From Microbacterium flavescens (GTDB taxonomy: Bacteria > Actinomycetota > Actinomycetes > Actinomycetales > Microbacteriaceae), in contig NZ_JAFIWA010000007.1 of assembly GCF_018588945.1 (NCBI RefSeq), positions 1-64,000 of the forward strand: DNA of 64,000 nucleotides, in the 5' to 3' direction. The notes under the pieces were generated by a model, which searched no databases, was not told the DNA's origin, and worked only from the letters and a program-made list of their open reading frames with translations. Below are positions 1 through 8,676 of the stretch, in pieces. Position numbers and translations under genes: made by a program. Positions within the stretch are counted from its first letter, which is position 1. Every line of letters begins with the position of its first letter.

Positions 1-1
1 G

Positions 2-19
2 CCGCCCGCAACGGGCGGC
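2..19. terminator. GC-rich hairpin at window start
   Basis: CCGCCCG and CGGGCGG form a 7-bp stem around a short loop, followed on the plus strand by a C/T-rich run. It may end transcription of a gene lying before the window. There is no clear T-tract, so this is tentative. Confidence 0.35.
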
Positions 20-66
20 GGACCCCCTCCCCCTCTTTCACACACGCACACACCGAAAGACGCATC

Positions 67-1146
67 ATGAACACACTGACCGACATCGAATTCCGGCCGC
101 TTATCGTGCCGGAGTCCATCGATGCACCCGACGCCGCCGACTTCCTCGAGATGGTGCGGGTGCGCAACCTCGTCTACAGCGAGATCTCCGGTCATGGCGA
201 CCACAGCATCCCGGCCGACGAACTGCTCCCCCATTTCAAGCCGAACGAGTACGAGCGGCGCCTGATGTGGGTGATCGTCGACGACGGCGCGGTCATCGGC
301 CGCGCGGCGTGCGACCTTCCACTCGAGAACGACTCGAAGGTCGCGTTCTGGCTCATCGAGCTGGTCCGCGCCTCGTGGGGTCGCGGCATCGGCTCCGCCG
401 CCTACGAGCTGATCGAGCGCGTGGCGCGTGAGAACGGCCGCAACGTGCTGCAGGCCTGGGCGGAGCATCCCGCCGCCGACGGTCCGCGTCTCGCGCCGCC
501 GACCGGATTCGGCGAGATCCCCGAGGATCACGCCGCCCGGTTCTTCCAGCGGCACGGGTACACGCTCGAGCAGGTCGAGCGCAACAGCGCGTTCGACCTG
601 ACGGCTCCGTTCGACACCGTCGAGCGGCTGCTGGCCGAGGCCCAGGCGGCGGCGTCCGGGTATCGCGTCGTGCAGTGGTTCGCGCCGACCCCGCCCGAGT
701 TCGTCGACGGCTACGCGTGGATGAAGTCCCGCATGGTCACCGACGCGCCGTCCGCCGGCCTGGAGTTCGATGAGGAGAAGTGGGATGCCGCGCGCATCGC
801 CGAGCACGACTCGAAGTACACCGACTCTGGCCGCACCATCCAGGTGACCGCGGCGCAGCACATCGACACCGGCGAGCTCTGCGCGTTCAACGAGCTCGTC
901 GTCGGCAAGGACCGCACGGAGGCCAGCCACCAGGAGGACACCCTCGTCCTCAAGGAGCACCGCGGGCACAAGCTGGGCACCCTCGTGAAGTGCGCGGGTC
1001 TGCTGTCGTGGCGCGACATCGCACCCGACTCGCCGCGGGTGATCACGTACAACGCAGAGGAGAACCGTCCCATGCTCGACATCAACGAGGCGATCGGCTT
1101 CGCCCCGATCGCGTACGAAGGCGCATGGAAGAAGGTGCTGTCATGA
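67..1146 (+). CDS. GNAT family N-acetyltransferase, tandem-domain
   Basis: A 359-residue protein with two GNAT-like halves. The first (about residues 8-185) contains a pyrophosphate-loop-like segment around WGRGIGSAAYELIE near residue 105. The second (about 205-359) contains EHRGHKLGTLVKCAGL near residue 299, which fits an acetyl-CoA-binding motif. The acceptor substrate cannot be read from sequence. The ATG at 67 follows AAAGA at a usable distance. The stop overlaps the next start as ATGA, so the two genes are translationally coupled. The neighbour at 1143 is a clear paralogue with the same domain order, so this is a local duplication. Family assignment is firm and function is open. Confidence 0.9.
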   Translation: MNTLTDIEFRPLIVPESIDAPDAADFLEMVRVRNLVYSEISGHGDHSIPADELLPHFKPNEYERRLMWVIVDDGAVIGRAACDLPLENDSKVAFWLIELVRASWGRGIGSAAYELIERVARENGRNVLQAWAEHPAADGPRLAPPTGFGEIPEDHAARFFQRHGYTLEQVERNSAFDLTAPFDTVERLLAEAQAAASGYRVVQWFAPTPPEFVDGYAWMKSRMVTDAPSAGLEFDEEKWDAARIAEHDSKYTDSGRTIQVTAAQHIDTGELCAFNELVVGKDRTEASHQEDTLVLKEHRGHKLGTLVKCAGLLSWRDIAPDSPRVITYNAEENRPMLDINEAIGFAPIAYEGAWKKVLS

Positions 1147-2243
1147 CCGGGATCGCACAGGCTCCGGCCATCACCGTCCGGCCGGTCGTCGTTCCGGCCG
1201 GCCTGGATGCTCCGGACGCCGGCACTTTCCTCGAGATGGTTCGCATCGCCAACGCGGTGTGCCTGCACGACGCCGGCCACGACTACCTGCACGAGGAGCC
1301 CGAGGAGATGCTCGGCTTCATGCAGGACCAGTCGGACTGGACGCAGCCGGCCTTCGCCGCCGAGCGCGACGGCGTGGTCCTCGGTGTCGTGAAGCTGATG
1401 ATCTCGAACGAGCCCGATGCTCAGACCGTCGAGTTCGATCTCATGATCGACCCGCCGATGTGGGGTCAGGGCGCCGAGGAGCTGCTGCTCGCCGAGGTCG
1501 AGCGCGAGGCGCGCGACCGCGGCCTGGCGACGATCCAGACGTGGACGCTGCACCGCCCCGGCACGCCCGGGCCGACGCTGGAGCCGCCGACGGGCTGGGG
1601 CAGCATCCCCGCTGAGGATCGCCAGACGGTCTTCCAGCTGTCCCATGGGTTCAGCCTCGAGCAGGTGGAGCGCAACAGCGTCTTCGATCTGACCGGCGAG
1701 TTCGGGCTCGTCGAACGCATGCTCGCCGAGGCTCAGGAGGTCGCGGGCGCCGACTACCGTGTGGTGAGCTGGACGGCTCCGACGCCGCCCGAGTTCCGGG
1801 ACGGGTTCGCGTACGTCCTGTCGCGGATGTCGACCGACGCGCCGAGCGGCGGGATGGTCGTGGACGAGCAGCACTGGGACGCCGCGCGCGTCGAGCGCCG
1901 CGACGCCCGCCAGCGGGCGCAGGGGCTCACCGTCTCCGTCGCCGCGGTGCAGCACATCCCGACCGGCACCCTCGCGGCGTACAACGAGCTCGTCATCTCG
2001 GAAGACCGCTCCGGTGCCACGCAGCAGTACGGAACCCTCGTGCTCACCGAGCACCGAGGTCGGCGCCTGGGCACGGTCGTCAAGTGCGCGAACCTCCTGC
2101 GCTGGCGCGACGTCGTCCCGGAGTCGCCGCGGGTCTCGACGTTCAACGCCGAGGAGAACCGGCACATGCTCGACATCAACGAGGCGATCGGCTTCGTCCC
2201 GGCCTCCTACGCGGGAGCCTGGAAGAAGACGCTCGCCCTGTGA
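1143..2243 (+). CDS. GNAT family N-acetyltransferase, tandem-domain paralogue
   Basis: A 366-residue paralogue of the gene at 67-1146, with shared blocks such as LDAPDAGTFLEMVRIANAV near the N-terminus, SLEQVERNSVFDLT in the middle, and AEENRHMLDINEAIGF at the C-terminus. The second half has EHRGRRLGTVVKCANL, a GNAT acetyl-CoA-binding motif. In the first half this motif is altered (WGQGAEELLL), which hints that the N-terminal domain may bind acetyl-CoA poorly or not at all. The ATG at 1143 lies in an ATGA overlap with the previous stop, so longer in-frame extensions starting inside that gene were rejected. The substrate is unknown. Confidence 0.9.
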   Translation: MTGIAQAPAITVRPVVVPAGLDAPDAGTFLEMVRIANAVCLHDAGHDYLHEEPEEMLGFMQDQSDWTQPAFAAERDGVVLGVVKLMISNEPDAQTVEFDLMIDPPMWGQGAEELLLAEVEREARDRGLATIQTWTLHRPGTPGPTLEPPTGWGSIPAEDRQTVFQLSHGFSLEQVERNSVFDLTGEFGLVERMLAEAQEVAGADYRVVSWTAPTPPEFRDGFAYVLSRMSTDAPSGGMVVDEQHWDAARVERRDARQRAQGLTVSVAAVQHIPTGTLAAYNELVISEDRSGATQQYGTLVLTEHRGRRLGTVVKCANLLRWRDVVPESPRVSTFNAEENRHMLDINEAIGFVPASYAGAWKKTLAL

Positions 2244-2251
2244 CGGCCGTG

Positions 2252-2281
2252 GGTGAGGGCGCGGTGCGCCGCGTCCTCACC
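2252..2281. terminator. Bidirectional hairpin between convergent genes
   Basis: GGTGAGG (2252-2258) pairs with CCTCACC (2275-2281), and CGCGG (2260-2264) with CCGCG (2269-2273), around a TGCG loop. The 13-bp stem lies between the GNAT stop and the end of mutM and covers the mutM stop codon. It has no T-tract. Confidence 0.6.
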
Positions 2282-3197
2282 GGCCGCCGGGCCGCGGCAT
2301 CCGCTGGCAATGCGGGCAGAAGTGGCTCGAGCGATTGGTGAACGAGACACGCACAATCGGGCGCCCGCAGCGTGGGCACGGCTCGCCCGTGCGTCCGTAG
2401 GCGTTGAGCGAGTGGGCGAAGTAGCCCGCCTGACCGTTGACGTTGACGTACTGCGCGTCGAAGCTCGTGCCGCCCTCGGCCAGGGCTTTGTCGAGCACGT
2501 GCCGCACCTCCGCGAGGAGGCGGTTCACGGCGCGGGTCGAGAGGTCTCCGGCGCGTGTCTCGGGATGGATCCGAGCCGCCCACAGCGACTCATCGGCGTA
2601 GATGTTGCCGACGCCGCTGACGACGGTCTGGTCCAGCAGGACCCGCTTGATCGCCGAGTCCTTCCGCGCGAGAGCCCGGCGGAAGCCGGTGTCGGAGAAC
2701 GCCGGATCGAGCGGGTCGCGGGCGATGTGCGCGACCTGACGGGGGACGGATGCCTCGGCCGCGCCGAGTCCGCCGGGCGCGGCGTCGGGCGTGGGGATGA
2801 GCTCGTCGATGGCCAGCGATCCGAAGGTGCGCTGATCGGCGAAGACGACGGAGATCTCACCGTGAGTCGGGTGGGCGAGATCGATGCGCACGCGCTCGTG
2901 CCGCTCGGGTGCGGCCCCCGGCGGGCGCAGCAGAAGCTGGCCGCTCATGCCGAGGTGACCGACCACCGCCTCGGCGGGATCGCCGCCGCGCTCCTCCAGC
3001 GGCAGCCAGAGGAACTTGCCGCGGCGAGCCGCCGACCGGATGGTGCGCCCCGTCAGGGCCGACTCGAACTCGGCGGCGCTTCCGGCGTGCCGCGTCAGCG
3101 CGCGCTCATCGAGAACCGACACGCCGAGCACGGTGGCGCCGGTGACCGCGGGCGCGAGGCCGGCGCGGACGACCTCGACCTCGGGCAGTTCAGGCAC
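2277..3197 (-). CDS. mutM: Formamidopyrimidine-DNA glycosylase (Fpg/MutM)
   Basis: Removes oxidised purines such as 8-oxoguanine and nicks the abasic site in base excision repair. The 306-residue protein starts MPELPEVE, giving the catalytic N-terminal proline and glutamate after Met removal. The C-terminal zinc finger is intact, with cysteines at about 274, 277, 294 and 297 (CX2C-X16-CX2C). A helix-two-turn-helix region precedes it. The start overlaps the end of rnc by 8 bases, as expected for a coupled rpmF-rnc-mutM operon, an order common in Actinobacteria. It is probably the last gene of that operon, ending in the hairpin at 2252-2281. Confidence 0.97.
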   Translation of the reverse strand: MPELPEVEVVRAGLAPAVTGATVLGVSVLDERALTRHAGSAAEFESALTGRTIRSAARRGKFLWLPLEERGGDPAEAVVGHLGMSGQLLLRPPGAAPERHERVRIDLAHPTHGEISVVFADQRTFGSLAIDELIPTPDAAPGGLGAAEASVPRQVAHIARDPLDPAFSDTGFRRALARKDSAIKRVLLDQTVVSGVGNIYADESLWAARIHPETRAGDLSTRAVNRLLAEVRHVLDKALAEGGTSFDAQYVNVNGQAGYFAHSLNAYGRTGEPCPRCGRPIVRVSFTNRSSHFCPHCQRMPRPGGR

Positions 3198-3891
3198 GCC
3201 CGCTGAGCTCCTGCCAGGCGCGCAGCGCCGCGGACATCTCGGCCTGCTTCTTGCTGGTGCCGACGCCCTCGGCGGAGACGTCGCCGACCACCACGGTCGC
3301 CATGAACTGGCGGTCGTGATCGGGTCCGGTCGACGACACCGAATACGCGGGAGGCTGCACGCCGCTGCGCGCCGCGAGCTCCTGCAGGCTCGTCTTCGGA
3401 TCCATCGCGGCGCCGTACCGATCGGGGTCGCTCAGGAGCGGTTCGACGAGGCGGAGGACGAGCGCCGTGGCCGCGTCTGCACCCGCGGAGAGGTACGTCG
3501 CGCCGATGATCGCCTCGGTCGTGTCGGCGAGGATCGAGTCCTTGTCGCGGCCGCCGGTCATGTCTTCCCCGCGACCGAGCTTGACGTGGGCTCCGAGGCC
3601 GATGGTGCGGGCGATCTCGGCGAGGGCCACAGTCGAGACCACACTGGCACGGCGCTTGGCGAGGGCGCCTTCTTCGAGCTCGGGGTGCCCGGTGAACAGG
3701 CGCACCGTCACGGCTTGGCCAAGCACGGAGTCGCCGAGGAACTCGAGGCGCTCGTTGTGCGGGACCTGGCCGTTCTCGTAGGCCCATGACCGGTGGGTGA
3801 GCGCGAGCGACAGAAGCTCGGGGTCGATATCGACCCCGAGCTTCTGCATGAGCTCGGTGAGCGCGAGGCGCTCATCCATGACGTCGGTCAT
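3190..3891 (-). CDS. rnc: Ribonuclease III
   Basis: Double-strand-specific endoribonuclease for rRNA and mRNA processing. The 233-residue protein has the RNase III signature NERLEFLGDSVLG near residue 46 with the acidic active-site residues, a second acidic helix (DTTEAIIGATYLSAG), and a C-terminal double-stranded-RNA-binding domain from about residue 160. Its end overlaps mutM and it lies 16 bases after rpmF. The ATG at 3891 was kept; another ATG four codons in (3879) is possible because no strong Shine-Dalgarno sequence distinguishes them. Confidence 0.97.
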   Translation of the reverse strand: MTDVMDERLALTELMQKLGVDIDPELLSLALTHRSWAYENGQVPHNERLEFLGDSVLGQAVTVRLFTGHPELEEGALAKRRASVVSTVALAEIARTIGLGAHVKLGRGEDMTGGRDKDSILADTTEAIIGATYLSAGADAATALVLRLVEPLLSDPDRYGAAMDPKTSLQELAARSGVQPPAYSVSSTGPDHDRQFMATVVVGDVSAEGVGTSKKQAEMSAALRAWQELSGRA

Positions 3892-3907
3892 GTCGCCGTG
3901 GTGGCGA

Positions 3908-4117
3908 TCAGACGTCGGCGACCTTGCGGCCCTTGTACTCGAGGAACAGCTCGGTGCCCTGCGAGTCGGTGACGACCTTCGCCTGGTGCGGGCGGCTGTA
4001 GACCGTCTTGCCGTTCTCGACCGTGGTGGTCAGCGTGATGGGCGCCGCCTTCCACTGGGCGCGACGCGAGCGGGTGTTCGAGCGGGAGACCTTCCGCTTC
4101 GGGGGGTTACCTGCCAT
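3908..4117 (-). CDS. rpmF: 50S ribosomal protein L32
   Basis: A 69-residue basic large-subunit protein beginning MAGNPPKRKVSRSNTRSRRA, the usual actinobacterial L32 start. It lacks the CxxC pairs of zinc-binding L32, so it is the zinc-independent form. It starts 2 bases after the stop of the DUF177 gene, with GAGAG just upstream. The DUF177-rpmF pair is conserved widely in bacteria and supports both calls. Confidence 0.97.
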   Translation of the reverse strand: MAGNPPKRKVSRSNTRSRRAQWKAAPITLTTTVENGKTVYSRPHQAKVVTDSQGTELFLEYKGRKVADV

Positions 4118-4119
4118 GG

Positions 4120-4689
4120 CTAGCTCTCTTCTGTGTTCTCGACGCGGAGGCGCGGTGCTTCTTCGTCGTGGTCTGTGGTGTAGTCCTGGAGCGCGGCCCA
4201 GCGAGGATCGAGGGGCTCGCGCTGCTCTGCGCCGGTGCTGTCGGTCAGTCGCTCACCCGTGGCCGGATCGAGGCCGGGGCAATCCGGCTGACACACCGGC
4301 TGAAACGGAAGCGACAGGACGATCGCATCCCTGACCAGAGTTTCAAGATCCACGTGGTCGTCTTGAACCTCGAAGTCAGTTGCTTCCTCACCAGGATACG
4401 CGAAAAGCTCCTGAAACTCGACTTCGAGCGGCTCGGCGATGTCGGTGAGGCAGCGTCCGCACACCCCCGCGTACTCCGTCGCGGCGCTTCCCGAGACGAG
4501 GATGCCCTCGTGCACGGACTCCAGCCGGACCTCGAGGTCGAGCGGCACGCCGGCGTCGACCGAGACCAGACCCTCGCCCCACTTCTCGGGCGCGGGGACC
4601 TCGAAGTCGTGCTCCCGCATCTCGCCGGGACGGCGGACGATGTCTCTCACGCGGATCACGAACGGACCCGTCACATGCTGTCTGGCCAC
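4120..4689 (-). CDS. DUF177 (YceD) family protein
   Basis: A 189-residue protein of the YceD/DUF177 family, nearly always encoded next to rpmF and linked in other bacteria to 23S rRNA or ribosome maturation. It has the family cysteine pairs CGRC and CQPDC. The frame stays open further upstream into coaD, but GTG at 4689 is chosen. It fits the family N-terminus (ARQHVTGPFVIRVRD) and lies 8 bases after a TACGAT hexamer at 4698-4703. A TTG at 4695 is the main alternative. The molecular role is not established in actinobacteria. Confidence 0.88.
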   Translation of the reverse strand: MARQHVTGPFVIRVRDIVRRPGEMREHDFEVPAPEKWGEGLVSVDAGVPLDLEVRLESVHEGILVSGSAATEYAGVCGRCLTDIAEPLEVEFQELFAYPGEEATDFEVQDDHVDLETLVRDAIVLSLPFQPVCQPDCPGLDPATGERLTDSTGAEQREPLDPRWAALQDYTTDHDEEAPRLRVENTEES

Positions 4690-4697
4690 GATCAACC

Positions 4698-4703
4698 ATC
4701 GTA
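4698..4703 (-). promoter_or_regulatory. -10 hexamer for DUF177-rpmF-rnc-mutM
   Basis: TACGAT on the minus strand, 8 bases before the GTG at 4689, predicting a very short or absent leader. No good -35 is visible. Confidence 0.45.
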
Positions 4704-4735
4704 GCGGGGTGGTCCTGGGCGAGGGCCGGGAGCGA

Positions 4736-5233
4736 TCAGACGTCGCGCGCGCCGGTGTCGAGGAAGCGGGCCACGGCCGGCGGGACGAACGGCGACACAT
4801 CCCCTCCGAGCGAGGCCACCTGCCGCACGAGCGAGCTCGACACGAGAGCGTGTGCCGGATCGGGCAGCAGGAAGACCGTCTCGACGTGCGCGAGGTGCCG
4901 GTTCACGATCGCCATCGGCGTCTCGTACGCGACGTCGACCTGGGACCGGATGCCCTTCACCAGGACCCCGGCATCGACATCCGTCGCATAGTCGACCAGG
5001 AGTCCCATGCTCCACGATGCGACGACGACGTCGCCGTCGATGTCGCTCTCGGCGATGGACTGCTCGAGCAAAGCCAGGCGCTGCGCGATCGGCAGCATCG
5101 CCTCCTTGCCGGGATTGTGCACGACGAGCACGTGGAGCTGGTCGTAGAGGGAGGCGGCGCGTCGGATGACGTCGAGGTGACCGAGGGTCGGCGGGTCGAA
5201 AGACCCGGGGACGACGGCGATCCGGCTGTTCAT
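4736..5233 (-). CDS. coaD: Phosphopantetheine adenylyltransferase
   Basis: Penultimate step of coenzyme A synthesis: transfers AMP from ATP to 4'-phosphopantetheine. The 165-residue length is standard. The nucleotidyltransferase motif is [11 protein letters not shown] (T/HxGH type) at residues 9-19, and the second motif appears as [10 protein letters not shown] near residue 130. It starts 13 bases after recG ends and has its own -10 hexamer overlapping that gap, so it can be transcribed independently. Confidence 0.97.
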   Translation of the reverse strand: MNSRIAVVPGSFDPPTLGHLDVIRRAASLYDQLHVLVVHNPGKEAMLPIAQRLALLEQSIAESDIDGDVVVASWSMGLLVDYATDVDAGVLVKGIRSQVDVAYETPMAIVNRHLAHVETVFLLPDPAHALVSSSLVRQVASLGGDVSPFVPPAVARFLDTGARDV

Positions 5234-5239
5234 GGGGCC

Positions 5240-5245
5240 AGCCTA
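5240..5245 (-). promoter_or_regulatory. -10 hexamer of coaD, leaderless type
   Basis: TAGGCT on the minus strand, exactly 6 bases (GGCCCC) before the coaD ATG. No Shine-Dalgarno sequence is present, so a leaderless mRNA is predicted. Confidence 0.6.
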
Positions 5246-5246
5246 T

Positions 5247-7406
5247 TCAATTCTTCGCGAGGGCCGCTCGCTCCTCCATGCCCACGCGGCGCTCGAGCGC
5301 GGCAGCCAGGCCGGGGTGACGGGTGAGCGCGGGGTCGTCCGCGAGCACCGCCTCGGCGGCGACTCTGGCCTCGGCGATGATGTCGGCATCCTTCACGACG
5401 CGCAGCAGTCGCAGCGACGAGCGCGCGCCGGACTGCGCGTCGCCGAGCACATCGCCCTCGCCGCGCAGCTCGAGGTCGACCTCCGCGAGCTCGAATCCGT
5501 CGAGCGTCGCCGCGACCGCGTCGACGCGCTCACGCGCAGGCGATCCGGCGCCCGCCTCGGTCACCAGCAGACACAGCCCCGGCACGCCTCCGCGGCCGAC
5601 ACGGCCGCGCAGCTGATGCAGCTGCGACACCCCGAAGCGGTCGGCCTCGAGGATCGCCATGGTGGACGCGTTCGGCACGTCGACCCCGACCTCGACGACG
5701 GTCGTCGCGACGAGCACGTCCACCTCGCCGCGGGCGAACGCCTGCATGACCGCGTCCTTATCTTCGGACGGCATCTTGCCGTGGAGCATCTCGACGCGAA
5801 TGGCGGAGAATGCCGGATGCCGCGACAGCAGGTCCGCGACCTGCACGACGCCCCACCGGGTGCGGGCACCGCCGGCGTCGTCGGGCACCGGTTCATCGGC
5901 GGTGTCGTCCTTGGTGAGCTTCTCGGCGTCGATCGCCGCGCAGACGACGAACGCCTGGCGTCCTTGCGCGACCTCCTCGGCGATCCGGTCCCACACGCGC
6001 CCGAACCACGCGGGCTTCTCGGCGAGCGGCGCCACGAAGGTCTGGATGCCGGCGCGCCCCGCCGGCATGGTGCGGATGGTCGACACATCGAGGTCACCGA
6101 ACACCGTCATCGCCACCGTCCTGGGGATCGGGGTCGCGGTGAGCACGAGCGCATGCGGCGACGAGCCTTTGGCGCGGAGGGACTCGCGCTGCTCGACGCC
6201 GAAGCGATGCTGCTCGTCGACCACGACGAGACCGAGGTCGGCGAACGTGGTCGTCTCGCTCAGCAGCGCGTGGGTGCCGACAACGATGCGCGCCTGCCCT
6301 GAGGCGACCCGCAGCGCGGCCTTGCGACGTTCGGCGGCCGGCATCTGGCCGGTCAGGAGCGTCGGCATGAGCTCGGGGGCGAGCTGCGGCCCGAGCATGC
6401 GGGCGATCGACCGCAGGTGCTGCCCCGCGAGCACCTCGGTGGGCGCGATGAGCGCCGACTGACCGCCGCTCTGGGCGACCTGCAGCATCGCGCGCAGGGC
6501 GACGAGCGTCTTGCCCGAGCCCACTTCGCCCTGCACCAGCCGGTTCATCGGCCAGTCGCCCTGCAGATCGCGCTCGATCTGCTCGCCGACGCCGATCTGG
6601 TCGGGCGTGCGGGGAAAGGGCAGCGCCTCGTCGAAGCGCTCGAGCAGCGCGCCCGGCGCGCGGCGGGTGGCAGACAGGGCCCGGACGAACGCCCGCTGCT
6701 GGAGAAGCGCCGCCTGCAGCACGAAGGCCTCGTGCATGCGCAGCGTGCTGCGCGCAGGTTCGATCTGGTCCTCGAAGTCGGGACGGTGGATGCGCTCGAC
6801 GGCCTCGCGGGCGCCGAGCAGGCCACGCCGCGCACGAAGGTCGTCGGGAAGCGGGTCGGGCACGGGTCCGAGACCATCGAGCACGAGGGCGATGATCTTC
6901 GTCAGCTGCCAGCTGGCGATCGTGCTCGTCGCCGGATAGATGGGGATCGGCAGGTTCGCGTTCGCCTCGGCGGTGAGCCGCGCCGTCGCCTCGTCGTCGA
7001 ACAGCTCGTAGTCGGGGTGCGCCAGCTGCTGGGTGCCGCGGTACTCCCCCACTTTGCCGGCGAAGATGCCGCGTCGACCGGGCTGCAGATCCTTGACGCG
7101 CCACGACTGGTTGAAGAAGGTCAGGGAGAGGTCGCCGCGGCCGTCGCTGATGACGACCTCGAGGATCGAGCCCTTGCGGTTCTGCATCCGGCGCTCGTTC
7201 GCGCGTCGCACCTCGGCCACGATCGTCACCGGCTCGCCCACCGGCAGCGACGAGATGGGGGTCAGCTCGCCCCGCTTGGCGTAGCGCCGCGGGTAGTGCG
7301 AGAGCAGGTCGCCGACCGTGCGCATGCCGAAGGCGCGCTCGAGCGCCGACGCGGTCTTTCCCCCGACGGCGCCGTCGAGGCGGGACTCGAGGGAGAACGA
7401 CGGCAT
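5247..7406 (-). CDS. recG: ATP-dependent DNA helicase RecG
   Basis: Superfamily 2 helicase that remodels stalled forks and Holliday junctions. The 719-residue protein has an N-terminal OB-fold wedge domain (about residues 50-150), Walker A GEVGSGKTLVALRA near residue 295, the DEQH box near residue 395, and motif VI in the conserved HQLRGRVGRG segment near residue 605. It is divergent from the acyltransferase at 7492; the 85-base gap holds both -10 hexamers. Confidence 0.97.
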   Translation of the reverse strand: MPSFSLESRLDGAVGGKTASALERAFGMRTVGDLLSHYPRRYAKRGELTPISSLPVGEPVTIVAEVRRANERRMQNRKGSILEVVISDGRGDLSLTFFNQSWRVKDLQPGRRGIFAGKVGEYRGTQQLAHPDYELFDDEATARLTAEANANLPIPIYPATSTIASWQLTKIIALVLDGLGPVPDPLPDDLRARRGLLGAREAVERIHRPDFEDQIEPARSTLRMHEAFVLQAALLQQRAFVRALSATRRAPGALLERFDEALPFPRTPDQIGVGEQIERDLQGDWPMNRLVQGEVGSGKTLVALRAMLQVAQSGGQSALIAPTEVLAGQHLRSIARMLGPQLAPELMPTLLTGQMPAAERRKAALRVASGQARIVVGTHALLSETTTFADLGLVVVDEQHRFGVEQRESLRAKGSSPHALVLTATPIPRTVAMTVFGDLDVSTIRTMPAGRAGIQTFVAPLAEKPAWFGRVWDRIAEEVAQGRQAFVVCAAIDAEKLTKDDTADEPVPDDAGGARTRWGVVQVADLLSRHPAFSAIRVEMLHGKMPSEDKDAVMQAFARGEVDVLVATTVVEVGVDVPNASTMAILEADRFGVSQLHQLRGRVGRGGVPGLCLLVTEAGAGSPARERVDAVAATLDGFELAEVDLELRGEGDVLGDAQSGARSSLRLLRVVKDADIIAEARVAAEAVLADDPALTRHPGLAAALERRVGMEERAALAKN

Positions 7407-7412
7407 GCGACG

Positions 7413-7418
7413 AGTCTA
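7413..7418 (-). promoter_or_regulatory. -10 hexamer of recG, leaderless type
   Basis: TAGACT on the minus strand, exactly 6 bases (CGTCGC) before the recG ATG at 7406. No Shine-Dalgarno sequence follows it. Confidence 0.6.
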
Positions 7419-7479
7419 GATTCGACCGGCGACGCGCGCGGCTGCGGTCGCCTGTCGGCGCAACCTCAGCCCCGTGGCA

Positions 7480-7485
7480 TACGGT
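7480..7485 (+). promoter_or_regulatory. -10 hexamer of acyltransferase, leaderless type
   Basis: TACGGT, exactly 6 bases (GGCGGG) before ATG at 7492. It favours that start over the in-frame GTG at 7474, which would lie upstream of the hexamer. Confidence 0.5.
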
Positions 7486-7491
7486 GGCGGG

Positions 7492-8076
7492 ATGCTCCGA
7501 CGACTCCTTTCCCGCGCCTACTGGGCCTGCAGCCGTTGGACGCTCTCATCGCAGCCCGCCCCCGACCGCCCCACGGTGCTCCTCGGCGTTCCGCACACGT
7601 CGAACTGGGACTTCGTGCTGATGCTCGCCATCGCGTGGCGGCTCGGAATCCACGTCCGGTGGCTGGGCAAGTCGAGTCTCTTCGGCGGCTGGCGGGGTCC
7701 TGTGATGCGCCGGCTGGGCGGCATCCCGGTCGACCGGTCCGACCCGTCCCGCGTCGTCGGCGACGTCGTCGCCCGCATCCGCGGCGGCGAGACCTTCGGC
7801 CTCGTGGTCACCCCCGAGGGCACACGAGGAGCCGGCGACTACTGGAAATCGGGCTTCTACCGCATCGCACGCGAGGCTGGCCTCGGGGTCACGCTCGGCT
7901 ACGTCGACCGCACGACCATGACCACCGGGCTCGGGCCGACGATCGACCTCACCGGCGACGTCCGCGCCGACATGGACGTGATCCGCGCGTTCTACGCGGA
8001 CAAGTCCGGTCTGCGCCCCGAGCGTCGCACCGAGCCGCGCCTCCGCGAAGAGGACGCCCCGCCCGCCGACGCCTGA
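7492..8076 (+). CDS. 1-acyl-sn-glycerol-3-phosphate acyltransferase family protein
   Basis: A 194-residue member of the PlsC-like acyltransferase superfamily. The catalytic motif is in the form HTSNWDF (H-x4-D) near residue 32, and the phosphate-binding motif is PEGTRG near residue 105. It probably transfers acyl chains to a lysophospholipid or related acceptor at the membrane. It is shorter than the PlsC at 12293 and differs in the first motif, so a different substrate is likely. Start at ATG 7492 is chosen from the TACGGT-N6-ATG arrangement. The next gene, rsmD, follows after 22 bases with its own hexamer. Confidence 0.85.
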   Translation: MLRRLLSRAYWACSRWTLSSQPAPDRPTVLLGVPHTSNWDFVLMLAIAWRLGIHVRWLGKSSLFGGWRGPVMRRLGGIPVDRSDPSRVVGDVVARIRGGETFGLVVTPEGTRGAGDYWKSGFYRIAREAGLGVTLGYVDRTTMTTGLGPTIDLTGDVRADMDVIRAFYADKSGLRPERRTEPRLREEDAPPADA

Positions 8077-8086
8077 CCTGCGCGGC

Positions 8087-8092
8087 TATCGT
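8087..8092 (+). promoter_or_regulatory. -10 hexamer of rsmD, leaderless type
   Basis: TATCGT, exactly 6 bases (GGGCGT) before GTG at 8099. Confidence 0.55.
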
Positions 8093-8098
8093 GGGCGT

Positions 8099-8674
8099 GT
8101 GACGCGCATCATCGCCGGCAGAGCCGGCTCCCTCACCCTCGAGGTCCCCGACGCCGGCACCCGCCCGACCAGCGACCGCGTGCGCGAGTCCCTCTTCGGA
8201 GCGCTCGAGTCGGCCGATGCGCTTCGCGGCGCGGCGGTGCTCGACCTCTATGCCGGTTCAGGTGCGCTCGCGCTGGAGGCGATCAGCCGGGGGGCCGCGA
8301 GCGCCGACCTCGTGGAGAAGTCGCCGCGCGCAGCGACAGTGGTCCAGCGCAACGTCGCGCGCGTCGCCAAGTCGGTGGGGCGGGATGCCGCGATGAACGT
8401 CCACCGGTCGTCGGCGATCGCGTACCTGCAGACGGCGCGCGGCCCGTTCGACCTCGTGTTCATCGATCCGCCCTATGACCTCGCCGAGCACGAGCTGACG
8501 CACGCGCTGGAGCTTCTCGTTCCCCTGCTCTCACCGCACGCGGTCGTGGTCGTCGAGCGCGCGAAGCGATCCCCCGAGCCCACGCTCCCCGCAGGGCTCA
8601 TCGCCGATCGCATGAAGCGCTACGGCGACACGGCGCTGTGGTGGTCCCGCCCGGCGGAACCGTCGGCCGACTGA
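8099..8674 (+). CDS. rsmD: 16S rRNA (guanine(966)-N(2))-methyltransferase RsmD
   Basis: Methylates G966 of 16S rRNA using S-adenosylmethionine. The 191-residue protein has the SAM-binding motif VLDLYAGSGALALEAISRGA near residue 45 and the catalytic FIDPPYDL (N/DPPY type) near residue 119, the defining RsmD arrangement. The GTG start lies 6 bases after TATCGT. Its stop is 2 bases from the end of the convergent thiL gene, leaving no room for a separate terminator. Confidence 0.95.
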   Translation: MTRIIAGRAGSLTLEVPDAGTRPTSDRVRESLFGALESADALRGAAVLDLYAGSGALALEAISRGAASADLVEKSPRAATVVQRNVARVAKSVGRDAAMNVHRSSAIAYLQTARGPFDLVFIDPPYDLAEHELTHALELLVPLLSPHAVVVVERAKRSPEPTLPAGLIADRMKRYGDTALWWSRPAEPSAD

Positions 8675-8676
8675 CC

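Noticed and set aside
7474..7491. GTG at 7474 as start of the acyltransferase
   Set aside because: It would lie upstream of the TACGGT hexamer that predicts transcription starting at the ATG at 7492.
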